Origin: JAIOPA01 sp964655175
Lineage (GTDB): Bacteria > Eisenbacteria > RBG-16-71-46
Assembly (NCBI GenBank): GCA_964655175.1
Contig: CAZZLY010000001.1
Coordinates: forward strand, 1 to 64,000
Direction of reading: 5' to 3'
Length of the DNA stretch: 64,000 nt
This document shows positions 9,539-19,892 of this stretch, piece by piece. A model generated the notes under the pieces. It was not told where the DNA came from, did not search any database, and was given only the letters and a program-made list of their open reading frames with translations. The position numbers and the translations under genes were made by a program. The first letter of the stretch is position 1. Every line of letters begins with the position of its first letter.

Positions 9539-9561
9539 GGGCGGGCCCTCCGGGTCCGCCC
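9539..9561 (+). terminator. Weak hairpin between the M23 peptidase gene and dnaE
   Basis: A 10-bp stem with one G-U pair and a 3-base loop begins 7 bases after the peptidase stop codon. There is no U-tract. It may attenuate readthrough into dnaE. Confidence 0.35.
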
Positions 9562-9608
9562 CGTGCGGCGCCCTGCCACCCGCACCCCCGACCGACCTCT
9601 CGCGCAGG

Positions 9609-12600
9609 ATGCGCCCCATGAAGCACTCGGACTTCGTCCACCTCCACAACCACAGCGACTATTCGCTCCTCGACGGGGCGAGCCCGATCCCGGCCATGGT
9701 CAAGAAGGCGGCCAAGCTGGAGATGCCGGCGCTCGCGCTGACCGACCACGGGGCGATGTTCGGTGCGGTCGAGTTCTACCAGGAGGCGCGCAAGGCCGGG
9801 ATCAAGCCGCTCGTGGGCATGGAGGCGTACGTCACCCGCGGCAAGCTCACGGACCGCACGCCCGGCGACAAGGCGCACCATCTGGTGCTGCTCGCGCGCG
9901 ACGAGCGCGGCTTCAAGAACCTCATGCGGCTGGCGAGCCTCGCCTACCTCGAGGGCTTCTACTACAAGCCGCGCGTCGACCATCACGTGCTGGGCCAGCA
10001 CGCGGAAGGCCTGTTGGCGCTGTCCGCCTGTCCGCAGGGCGAGGTCGCGATGGACCTGCTCGAGGACCGCGACGACGACGCCATGCGCACCGCGGGCATG
10101 TACCGCGACATGTTCGGGGCGGACAACTACTTCCTCGAGATGCAGAACCACGGGCTCGACATCGAGGACAAGATCCGCGCCAAGGTCGCGCAGTTGGCCA
10201 CGCGCACCGGCATCCCGATCGTCGCCACCAACGACTGCCACTACATCGACCACGACCACACCGAAGCGCAGGACGTGCTCATCTGCATCCAGACGGGCAA
10301 GACCGTCTCGGACGAGAAGCGCATGCGCGCCATGGAGCACTTGCACTTCCGCTCGCCGGCCGAGATGAAGGAGGCGTTCCGCGATCATCCGCAGGCGATC
10401 CTCAACACGCTGGCGGTGGCCGAGCGCTGCAACCTCAAGATGGACTTCGGCAAGCCGCTGCTGCCCGAGTTCCCGCTGCCGCCGGGCGAGCGCGACGCCG
10501 ACGAGTACTTCCGCAAGCTGGCGTGGGCCGAACTGGCGACGCGCTTCCCGGGGGGCTTCACCGAGGCGCTCAAGCAGCGCTTCCAGTACGAGCTCGACGT
10601 CATCTGCAAGATGGGCTTCGCGTCGTACTTCCTGATCGTGCGCGACTTCATCCACTTCGCCCGCACGCGCGGCATCGGCGTGGGCCCCGGCCGTGGCTCG
10701 GCCGCCGGTTCCATGGTCGCCTACGCGCTGCGCATCACCGACGTGGATCCGTTCCGGCACCAGCTCATCTTCGAGCGGTTCCTGAACCCCGAGCGCGTCA
10801 CCATGCCCGATATCGATATCGACTTCGACGATCTGCGGCGTGGCGAGGTGATCCAGTACGTGAAGGACAAGTACGGCGAGCGCAACGTCACGCAGATCAT
10901 CACGTTCGGCACCATGGGCGCCAAGGGCGTCATGCGCGACGTGGGGCGCGCGCTCGGGCTGCCCGTGCCCGAGGTCGATCGCATCGCCAAGCTCGTGCCC
11001 GACACGCTGGGCATGACGCTCGACAAGGCGATCGAGTCCACGCCCGAGCTCAAGTCGCTGCCCTCCAAGGGGCCCGTGTACGCCAAGCTCATGCGCAGCG
11101 CCAAGGTGCTCGAGGGCCTGGCGCGTCACAGCTCGGTGCACGCGGCCGGCGTGCTCATCACGCCGGGGCCGCTCACCGACTACGTGCCGCTGTGTCGTCA
11201 GAAGGGCGATCTCGTCACGACGCAGTGGGACATGAAGTCGGTCGAGAAGGCCGGGCTGCTCAAGATGGACTTCCTCGGGCTGCGCACGCTGTCCGTGCTG
11301 CAGGACGCGGTCGACCTCGTGAAGCTGCACCACGGGCGCGACGTGGACGTGGCGAATCTGCCCGAGGACGATCCCAAGTCGTTCGAGGTGTTCCAGGCCG
11401 GCGACACCGTGGCCGTGTTCCAGTTCGAGTCGCCGGGCATGCGCGACTACCTCAAGCGCCTCAAGCCCACCGTGGTCGACGACCTCACGGCCATGAACGC
11501 GCTCTACCGCCCCGGGCCGATGGAGAACATCCCGTACTTCATCGACTGCAAGCACGGCCGGCAGAAGGTGAAGTACGACCATCCCAAGCTCGAGCCGATC
11601 CTCGCGAGCACCTACGGCGTGTTCGTGTACCAGGAACAGGTCATGGCGGCCGCGCACGATCTGGCCGGCTTCTCGATGGCACAGGCCGACGAGCTGCGCC
11701 GCGCCATGGGTAAGAAGATCGTCGAGGAGATGGAGAAGAAGCGCGTCCAGTTCGTGGACGGCTGCGAGAAGACCTCGCGCATCGCCCCCAAGGTGGCCGA
11801 GCGCATCTTCGCCACGATGGAGAAGTTCGCGGGCTACGGCTTCAACAAGTCGCACTCGGCCGCGTACGCGATCGTCGCCTACCAGTGCGCGTATCTGAAG
11901 GGCAACTACCCGGCCGAGTTCATGGCCGCCGCGCTCACCTCCGAGATGAGCGACAGCACGCGCGTGCTCACGCTCGTGGACGAGTGCCGTCACAAGGGCA
12001 TCGGGATCCTGCCGCCGGACGTGAACCACTCGAACTGGAAGTTCAGCATCGAGGGCGGTCAGGTGCGCATCGGGCTGGGTGCCGTGCGCAACGTGGGGCA
12101 GGCCCCGGTCGAGGCCATCGTGGCCGCGCGCGCCGAGGGCGGGCCCTTCAAGGACCTGTACGATCTCACCGCGCGCATGCCGGCGGGCGTGCTCAACCGG
12201 CGCGTGCTCGAGAGTCTGGCCGCGTCCGGCGCGCTCGATTCGCTGGGCGGCTCGCGCGAGCGCCTGTTCGCGGGCGCGGCCGGGGCGCTCGAACACGCGG
12301 CCGCGCAGCATCGCGATGCAGCGGCGGGGCAGTCGTCGCTGTTCGGCGAGGACAGCGGTTCGCTGGGCGTGGCGGTCGCACCGCCCCTGCCCGAGGTGCC
12401 GGCGTGGACCGACCGCGAGCGCGGCACGCGCGAGAAGGAGCTGATCGGCTTCTACCTCACGGGGCATCCGCTCGAGCCGATCCGCGCGCAGGCCGAGCGC
12501 GTCGCGACGCATTCGATCGGGCAGGTGCTCGAGCAGGGCGACGGCGCCGAGGTGCGCATCGTCGCGCTCGTGGGCGAGATCAAGTCGATCACCACCAAGA

Positions 12601-13051
12601 CGGGCAAGCTCATGGGCATGGTGATGCTCGAGGACCTGAGCGGTCGCATCGAGTGCACGCTGTTCCCGGAGGCCTGGGAGCAGTCGCGTTCCAAGCTCGA
12701 GCCCGACGCGGTCGTCGTCGTCTCGGGGCGCATCGAGGTGCGCGAGGAGCGTGGGCCCAAGCTGCTGATCAACGACGTGCGGCCGTGGGAGACCGCGCAG
12801 TACCAGTTCGCGCCCTCGCTCTACATCGAGGTGCGCGCCGAGGAGCTCACCGAGGAGAATCTCGCCGGCATGGACGAGATCCTGTCGGCGCATCCCGGCG
12901 ATGCCGACGTGCTGCTGACCATCGTGAAACCCGACAACACCCGTCTGGCCATGCGTTCGCGTCGCTTCCGTGTGGGCGACGATCCGGCGTTGCTGACGGG
13001 CCTCAAGGCCCGCATGCCCAGTGCCCGCGTGCGCTGGGGGAAGGGGGGCGT

Positions 13052-13055
<4 letters not shown>
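9609..13055 (+). CDS. dnaE: DNA polymerase III alpha subunit
   Basis: Replicative polymerase catalytic subunit, 1,148 residues, normal for DnaE. It opens with a PHP domain (FVHLHNHSDYSLLDG). The polymerase core has the C-family metal-binding motif PDIDIDFDD (Asp401, Asp403, Asp405) and the nucleotide-binding GVGPGRGSAAGS loop. Near the C-terminus is an OB-fold (VALVGEIKSITTKTGKLMG...). The PHP histidine and aspartate pattern looks intact, so it may still bind metal or proofread. ATG 9609 is annotated; ATG 9618 is equally possible and better spaced from AGGA. Its stop codon overlaps the GTG start of accA, suggesting translational coupling. Confidence 0.97.
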
Positions 13056-14008
<953 letters not shown>

Positions 14009-14192
14009 GCCTTCCGGGACGGCGGCGGCGACCACGCGTGACGAGGCCCTGTGCTAGACTCGCGCGCGGTCGCGCGGTGCCGTTCGCAGCGGTCCGCCAC
14101 GCGTCGGGGACGGCGGTGTCGGAGGCGTTCAAGCCGCTGCCGTCCATGCCGATACCCGGTTCGTCGCCGATCCCGATCCCACGAGGAGCCTC

Positions 14193-14360
14193 ATGGCGCT
14201 GAGTCCCGATCTGTTGGCCATCCTGGTGTGTCCCGCCTGCAAGGGCGATCTCGCCTACGACAGCAACGCGAACACCCTGACCTGTCCCGCGTGCCGGCTC
14301 CGCTACAAGGTGGTGGAGGACATCCCGGTGATGCTCGTGGACGAGGCCGAGAAGTTCTGA
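14193..14360 (+). CDS. Trm112-family small zinc protein
   Basis: A 55-residue protein with two CPxC motifs (LVCPACKGDL and LTCPACRLRY) and the C-terminal block VEDIPVMLVDEAE, diagnostic of the Trm112/UPF0434 (YcaR-like) family. In eukaryotes and archaea Trm112 activates several methyltransferases; the bacterial role is poorly defined. GAGGAG lies 5 bases before the ATG. It sits 29 bases ahead of the C25 peptidase gene and is probably co-transcribed with it. The 184-base gap upstream holds a TAGACT (14055-14060) that could be a -10 box, but no good -35. Confidence 0.88.
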   Translation: MALSPDLLAILVCPACKGDLAYDSNANTLTCPACRLRYKVVEDIPVMLVDEAEKF

Positions 14361-14389
14361 ACCCGCGGCCCGCGATCGTGCCCATCCCG

Positions 14390-17300
14390 ATGAGGTTCCG
14401 TCGTACCGTCGTCGCCACGCTGGCGATGCTCGCGCTGTGCGGTGCGCCCCGTGTGGGCGCGGCCGCCACGCCGACGCCGCTCGCCGGGGTCCGCCTCGCG
14501 CCCGCCACGCCCGGTGCGGTGCGTTTCACCGTCGCCGTGCCCGAGCCGCGCTTCGTGCGCGTCGATCACGACCTCGACCACGACGATCTCATGATCGACG
14601 GCTTCACCACCGTGGGCACGCCCGGGCAGCCCGCGCTGCCGACGCGTGTCGTGATGGTCGCGGTCCCGCCCGTGGGCGAGGTGCGCCTGACCGCGGTCGC
14701 GAGCGACGTGCGCGTGCGTGAGGGCGTCACGCTGGCACCGCGTCCCGCCGAGGATCGCGAGGGGCACGTCGTGCGCGTCGCGCGCGACCTCGCGGCCTAC
14801 GGTGCCGCCGGCAGCCCGGTGCCCGTCGCCGCGCGACTGCTCGACGTGTCGTGGCTGCGCAACCAGCGCGTCGCGCGCATCGAGTTGTCGCCCGCCGCCT
14901 ACGAACCCGCCGCGCGTCGTCTGGGCGTGGCCTCGCGTCTCGACGTCGAACTCGCCGTGGACGTGCTCGGACCGCTGGGCCCGCCCGCCGAAGCGAACGA
15001 CGGCTTCGAGCCCGTCTACCGTCAGTCGCTCCTCAACTACGCGCAGGGCCTCGCGTGGCGACGTCCCGAGACCGCCGCGTTGCTCGCCGCCTCGCGCCGC
15101 GCCGGGGTGCGTCTCGAGGCCACGCAGGCCGATGCGATCACCGTGGGCGATACGACCAGCGTGTTCGCGGGCCGCACCTGGATCAAGATCGCGGTGCAGA
15201 AGTCCGGCTTCGTCGCGGTGAACTTCTCGCGGTTGCGCAATCTGTCGCTGTTCGATCCCACGATCCCCGCGCCGCTCGACAGCCTGCGGTTGTTCACGTG
15301 GCCCGGTGTGACCGTGCTGCCCGAGGACAGCTACTGCGACTCGTGCGCCTATCGCGAGGTCGCGATCGGCATCGTGCGCGACGTGAGCGCGCCGCCCTCC
15401 GGGCAGCCCAACGTGGACGGACCGGCCGATGGGCTGTTCGCCGACAACAACGACGCGTTCTACTTCTACGCGCAGGGACCGGACGGGTGGGAGAGCGATC
15501 AGGACGCCGCGCGCCCGGACACGAACTACACGACCAACCCGTACGAGAAGAACAACTACTACTACCTGACCGTCTCGCGCAGCGACAATCCCGTGAGCGG
15601 TCTCGCGTACCCGGTGAGCGCGCGTCGCATCGGCGCCGATGCGGCCACGCGTCGCAGTGTCACGCCCGACGGTCGCGAGACGCCGGTCGCGACGGTGCCG
15701 GGGCGCGTGCACCTCGAGCAGGACCTCGAGTACTGGCCGGACGCCACCGCGGTGGGCAGCTCGCTCAAGTGGGAGAAGTTCTTCTGGCGCAGCCTCATCT
15801 CGGGGCAGACCTTCACGCACTCGCTCGATCTGCCGGATGCCGACACCACGCAGCCGGCGCGGCTCCGGTTGCGGCAGTGGGGGCTGTCGGACAACTACCG
15901 CACGCTCAACTTCAGCTGCTTCGTGCGCATCCCCGATCACGTGCTCGACGTCTCGCTCAACGGGCTCACGATCCCGAGGCTGAGTTGGTTCTCGAACACG
16001 GCCGAGGACGGTGGGGCGGTGACGATCGACACGACCGCCACGTTCCTGCGGCGCACCGGGAATCAGCTCACGGTCACCGTGCCGGTGCTGCCGCGCGACC
16101 CGGACTGCCCCAATCGTCTCGATCGCAGCGCCGTCGCGTTCTACGAGGTGTACTACGCGCGCCGTCTGATGCCCGAGGGCGATGCGATCACGTTCGCCAC
16201 CGCCCCGGGGACCGGTCGCTTCCGTTACGACGTCGGACCGTTCGCGCGCACGCCGTCGTCGTTCGTGTTCGACGTCACCGATCCGCAGCGACCCGTGCTG
16301 CTCACCGATGCCGTGCGCACGAACGGGCCCGAGGGTTTCACGCTGTCGTTCGCGGACACGCAGACCGTGGCGCATCGCTACGCGGTCGTGCCCGACTCGA
16401 TCCTCACGCAGACGACCGCGGTGCTGGCGGCGAGCGCGTTCTCGGATGCGCCGTTCACGAGCCGTCGCAACCTGCGCAGCACGACGAATCGCGCCGACTA
16501 CCTCGTCATCCACTACGACGGATTCCAGCAGGCCGCGGATTCGTTGGTCGCCTGGCGGCGTCAGCACCTGCCGCTGCTGGCCACGCCGGCGCCGCATGCC
16601 GCGGAGGCGATCCCGGTGTCGGCGATCTTCGACCAGTTCTCGGGCGGGCGCACCGACCCGGGCGCGATCCGCAGCTTCCTGCGCGCGGCCTACGGCTGGG
16701 CGACGCGGCCCCTGTACGTGACGTTCCTGGGCGACGCCTCGTACGACTACAAGGACATCACCGGGCGCGCCACGCCGGGGCTGCCGGGCTGTCTGCTGCC
16801 GACCTACGAGAACGGCTTCGACAAGACGTTCGTCATCCGGCGTCAGTACGTGACCGACGACTGGATCGTGAACGTGAACGATTCGCGCGTCGTGTTGCCG
16901 GACTACCTCTCGGGGCGCATCCCCGCCGACGACGCGGCCTCGGCCCTCGCGGTGGTGACGCAGAAGGTGCTCGGTTACGAGCGCCGCGCCCCGGTCGGGG
17001 AGTACCGCAACAGCGTCCTGTTCATGGCCGACGACAACGTGCAGGGCGGACCGTGCGACGCCACCAATTGCGAGCGCGGCTGCGACGCACTGGCGTGGAC
17101 CCACGTGTTCCAGACCGACAACCTGAACGTCGCGCACACGCCCGAGCACATCGACCGCGAGTACGTGTACCTGCACACCTATCCGACCGGTCCGGGTGTG
17201 ACCAAGCCGGGGGCGCGTGCCGACCTGTTCGCCAAGCTCAATCAGGGGACGTCGGTCTTCAACTACGTCGGCCACGGCAGTCCGTTCAAGATGACCGACG

Positions 17301-18814
17301 AGGGCGTGTTCCTGGACAGCGACGCCGGCACGTTGTCGAACGGCCTCAAGATGTCGCTCATGGTCTCGGCCTCGTGCGACGTGGGCAAGTTCAACGACCC
17401 GAGCGTGCAGAGTCTGGGCGAGCGCATCTTCATGTCGCCGAACGCCGGTTGCATCGCGGTGCTCTCGGCGACCGAGCAGGCGCTGTCCTCGGACAACAGC
17501 TTCCTCAACGGTCTCATCTACGACGGCCTGTTCAATCGCGACACGCTCACCGTGGCGGGCAACCTGCTGCCCACGGTGGGGCAGTTCCACGTGCCCGTCT
17601 CGGCCGCGCTGCTCGCCGCCAAGCAGGTGCCGGCGGCGCAGTCGTCGAACAGCCAGAAGTACCAGCTCATGGGTGACCCCGCGCTGCTGCTCAATCTGCC
17701 GCGCTATTGGGTCGATCTGCGGCTCACGGATCTGGCGGGTGCTCCGGTGACCACGCTCACGCGCGGCCAGACGCTGCGGTTCTCGGGCGAGGTGCTCGAT
17801 CGTCCGGGCGGCACGCGCGTCGTCATGGACGGTGTCTCGAGCGTGCTCATCGAGGATTCGGCGCCGCAGGACCGCACCGACGGGACCTGCCAGACGCCGG
17901 TGGATTACACGTTCAGCGCCGGCCCCATGTACCACGGCGACGTCACCGTTCGTGGCGGCACGTTCTCGGGGCGCTTCGTGGTGCCGCTCGATGCGACCAC
18001 GGGCACCGAGGCGCGCGTGCGTGCCTACGTGACCGGCCTGCCCACCGGGGTGTCCGCGGTGCAGGACGGCGTCGGTGCCGAACGCTCGGCCGTGGTGCCC
18101 GGCGCGCCGCCGGCCGACGATCTCGAGGGCCCGCGCATCACGCTGTCGTTCCTCGGGGGCTCGACCAACGTGCGACCCGGTTCGACGCTGCAGGTCGTGC
18201 TGTTCGATGAGAGCGGCATCATGACGACGGGCCACGCGTTGCAGAACTCGATCATCGTGACGCTCGACGGCAACAGCACCTCGCGCACCGACATCACGCC
18301 GAGCTTCCGGTACGCCGCCGATTCGTATCAGTCGGGGACCGCCACGTTCACGTTGCCGACGCTCAGTCCGGGGCCGCACACGCTCAAGGTCTCGGCGGCC
18401 GACAATCTCGCCACCGGGCTCGGTGCGGCGCAGCACCGCAGCGTCGCGACGCTCGATTTCCAGGTCGTGGACACGCCGCCGCTGAACGTCGCGCGGACCT
18501 ATCTGTTCCCGAATCCCGTTCGCTCGGCGGGGAAGGGGGCGGGTGGCGTGTTCGTCGTCGACGCCCCGGGCGACTCGATCAACACCCTCATCCGCATCTA
18601 CACGGTCGCGGGTAAGTTGGTGCGGGAACTACGCATGATGGGTGGGATCGGGCAGGTCCAGATGCCGTGGGACGGGCGCGACGCCGAGGGCGACCCGCTC
18701 GCGCAGGGCACCTACCTTTACAAGGTTCATGTCAGCGTCCGAGATGCCGATGGTAGGAGCAACCCCCGCCAGCGCGCTGCGGCGGAGGGACGCTTCGTCG
18801 TTCTCAGCCCCTAG
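14390..18814 (+). CDS. PorU-like C25 (gingipain-family) cysteine peptidase
   Basis: A 1,474-residue secreted protein with a signal peptide (MRFRRTVVATLAMLALCGAPRVGA). The C25 catalytic domain spans about residues 700-1100 and keeps the His/Cys dyad: His962 in NYVGHGS and Cys996 in SASCDVG. Beta-sandwich domains follow, ending in a FlgD-Ig-like tail (LFPNPVRS ... WDGRDAEGDPLAQGTYLYKV). The N-terminal ~680 residues look like the PorU N-terminal region. In Bacteroidota PorU is the type IX sortase, which removes cargo C-terminal signals and works with PorV. A PorV-like gene is the next gene here, which favours a PorU role over a simple secreted protease. It is longer than typical PorU (~1,150). 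The sortase role is inferred. Confidence 0.85.
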   Translation: MRFRRTVVATLAMLALCGAPRVGAAATPTPLAGVRLAPATPGAVRFTVAVPEPRFVRVDHDLDHDDLMIDGFTTVGTPGQPALPTRVVMVAVPPVGEVRLTAVASDVRVREGVTLAPRPAEDREGHVVRVARDLAAYGAAGSPVPVAARLLDVSWLRNQRVARIELSPAAYEPAARRLGVASRLDVELAVDVLGPLGPPAEANDGFEPVYRQSLLNYAQGLAWRRPETAALLAASRRAGVRLEATQADAITVGDTTSVFAGRTWIKIAVQKSGFVAVNFSRLRNLSLFDPTIPAPLDSLRLFTWPGVTVLPEDSYCDSCAYREVAIGIVRDVSAPPSGQPNVDGPADGLFADNNDAFYFYAQGPDGWESDQDAARPDTNYTTNPYEKNNYYYLTVSRSDNPVSGLAYPVSARRIGADAATRRSVTPDGRETPVATVPGRVHLEQDLEYWPDATAVGSSLKWEKFFWRSLISGQTFTHSLDLPDADTTQPARLRLRQWGLSDNYRTLNFSCFVRIPDHVLDVSLNGLTIPRLSWFSNTAEDGGAVTIDTTATFLRRTGNQLTVTVPVLPRDPDCPNRLDRSAVAFYEVYYARRLMPEGDAITFATAPGTGRFRYDVGPFARTPSSFVFDVTDPQRPVLLTDAVRTNGPEGFTLSFADTQTVAHRYAVVPDSILTQTTAVLAASAFSDAPFTSRRNLRSTTNRADYLVIHYDGFQQAADSLVAWRRQHLPLLATPAPHAAEAIPVSAIFDQFSGGRTDPGAIRSFLRAAYGWATRPLYVTFLGDASYDYKDITGRATPGLPGCLLPTYENGFDKTFVIRRQYVTDDWIVNVNDSRVVLPDYLSGRIPADDAASALAVVTQKVLGYERRAPVGEYRNSVLFMADDNVQGGPCDATNCERGCDALAWTHVFQTDNLNVAHTPEHIDREYVYLHTYPTGPGVTKPGARADLFAKLNQGTSVFNYVGHGSPFKMTDEGVFLDSDAGTLSNGLKMSLMVSASCDVGKFNDPSVQSLGERIFMSPNAGCIAVLSATEQALSSDNSFLNGLIYDGLFNRDTLTVAGNLLPTVGQFHVPVSAALLAAKQVPAAQSSNSQKYQLMGDPALLLNLPRYWVDLRLTDLAGAPVTTLTRGQTLRFSGEVLDRPGGTRVVMDGVSSVLIEDSAPQDRTDGTCQTPVDYTFSAGPMYHGDVTVRGGTFSGRFVVPLDATTGTEARVRAYVTGLPTGVSAVQDGVGAERSAVVPGAPPADDLEGPRITLSFLGGSTNVRPGSTLQVVLFDESGIMTTGHALQNSIIVTLDGNSTSRTDITPSFRYAADSYQSGTATFTLPTLSPGPHTLKVSAADNLATGLGAAQHRSVATLDFQVVDTPPLNVARTYLFPNPVRSAGKGAGGVFVVDAPGDSINTLIRIYTVAGKLVRELRMMGGIGQVQMPWDGRDAEGDPLAQGTYLYKVHVSVRDADGRSNPRQRAAAEGRFVVLSP

Positions 18815-18933
18815 TCCCGGGTCGGGGTGCCGGGTCCCATGATTCGGGAACCGGGCCCGCGTTTGCGGTGTAGCACCCCTTGTCCGGTACCATGCCCGCG
18901 AGTCCCGCGGTCCCCCACATAGGAGCCAAATCC

Positions 18934-19884
18934 ATGCGTTCGTCCAGCACCATCCTCCTGGGCATCGCCCTCGGCCTGACGTTGGCCACGACGGCCTTCG
19001 CGCAGGGCACGGGCCGTTCGCTCGACATCCAGCCGGGTGGTCGTCAGAACGGTATGGGTGCGACCGGTGTCGCCATCGCCGATGACGCCACGGGCGTGAC
19101 CTGGTGGAACCCCGCCGGTCTCGGCTTCGTGAACAAGTCGGCCATCGACCTGACGTACGCGCAGCTCGTGCCGGGCCTGGCGAACGACGTCAACTACAAC
19201 TACCTCACGTACGTGCGGCCCACGTCGGGCTGGGGCGCGTTCGGCGTCGGCCTGGTGTTCCTGTCGTACGGCACGAGCGAGGGCACGGATCCGTTCGGCA
19301 ACCCGACCGGATCGTTCACCTCGAACGAGATCTCGCCGGCGCTCTATTACGGCACCAAGCTGCTGCCGGAGCTGTCGGTCGGTGCGTCGCTCAAGTACAT
19401 CCGCATCAACCTCGCGCCGCAGTCGCAGTCGGGCGTGGGCGCGACGTTCGGTCTCGACCTCGGGGCGCTCTACCGCATCCCGGCCGCGCGATTGAACCTC
19501 GGCGTGAACGTGCAGAACCTCGGGCCCAGCGTGACGTTCATCAACGAGGACCAGCGCAGCCCGCTGTCGCGCAACGTCAAGCTCGGCGCGGCGTGGGAGG
19601 CCTATTCGAACGACGGCTTCAAGGTCCTGCTCGCCGGTGACTTCGATCAGTCGCTCGTCACCAGCGCGTTCCGTCAGGAGCACGTCGGCGTCGAACTGCG
19701 CTACACGGACCAGATCGCCGGTCGCGTGGGCTACTACAACGATCCGCTGGGCCAGCTGCAGGGGCTGACCTACGGCATCGGTCTCGGGTATCGCGGCCTG
19801 TCGCTCGACTTCGGCAGCATCCCGCAGGCGAAGGGTTCGGGTCTCCCGAACGTCCAGAAGCTCACGCTGGGCTACCACTTCTGA
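18934..19884 (+). CDS. PorV/PorQ-family outer-membrane beta-barrel protein
   Basis: A 316-residue protein: signal peptide (MRSSSTILLGIALGLTLATTAFAQ), then the family's hallmark opening GGRQNGMGATGVAIADDATGVTWWNPAG and alternating barrel strands ending in KLTLGYHF with terminal Phe. This matches the PorV/PorQ (UPF0164) family, related to FadL-type barrels. In type IX secretion PorV receives cargo leaving the Sov/SprA translocon and delivers it to PorU. The PorU-like gene lies directly upstream. AGGAG is 8 bases before the chosen ATG. TTGCGG (18863-18868) and TACCAT (18888-18893) may form a promoter with a long 19-base spacer. It heads an 11-gene chain of touching or overlapping genes ending with hutI. 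Confidence 0.87.
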   Translation: MRSSSTILLGIALGLTLATTAFAQGTGRSLDIQPGGRQNGMGATGVAIADDATGVTWWNPAGLGFVNKSAIDLTYAQLVPGLANDVNYNYLTYVRPTSGWGAFGVGLVFLSYGTSEGTDPFGNPTGSFTSNEISPALYYGTKLLPELSVGASLKYIRINLAPQSQSGVGATFGLDLGALYRIPAARLNLGVNVQNLGPSVTFINEDQRSPLSRNVKLGAAWEAYSNDGFKVLLAGDFDQSLVTSAFRQEHVGVELRYTDQIAGRVGYYNDPLGQLQGLTYGIGLGYRGLSLDFGSIPQAKGSGLPNVQKLTLGYHF

Positions 19885-19892
19885 ACGGACAC

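Noticed and set aside
18853..18866. GG-N10-GC (cGGGcccgcgtTTGC) upstream of the PorV-like gene as a third sigma-54 promoter
   Set aside because: Only the invariant GG/GC and TTGC match; the CACG part does not. In GC-rich DNA this level of match is expected by chance, and a sigma-70-like TTGCGG/TACCAT pair overlaps it.
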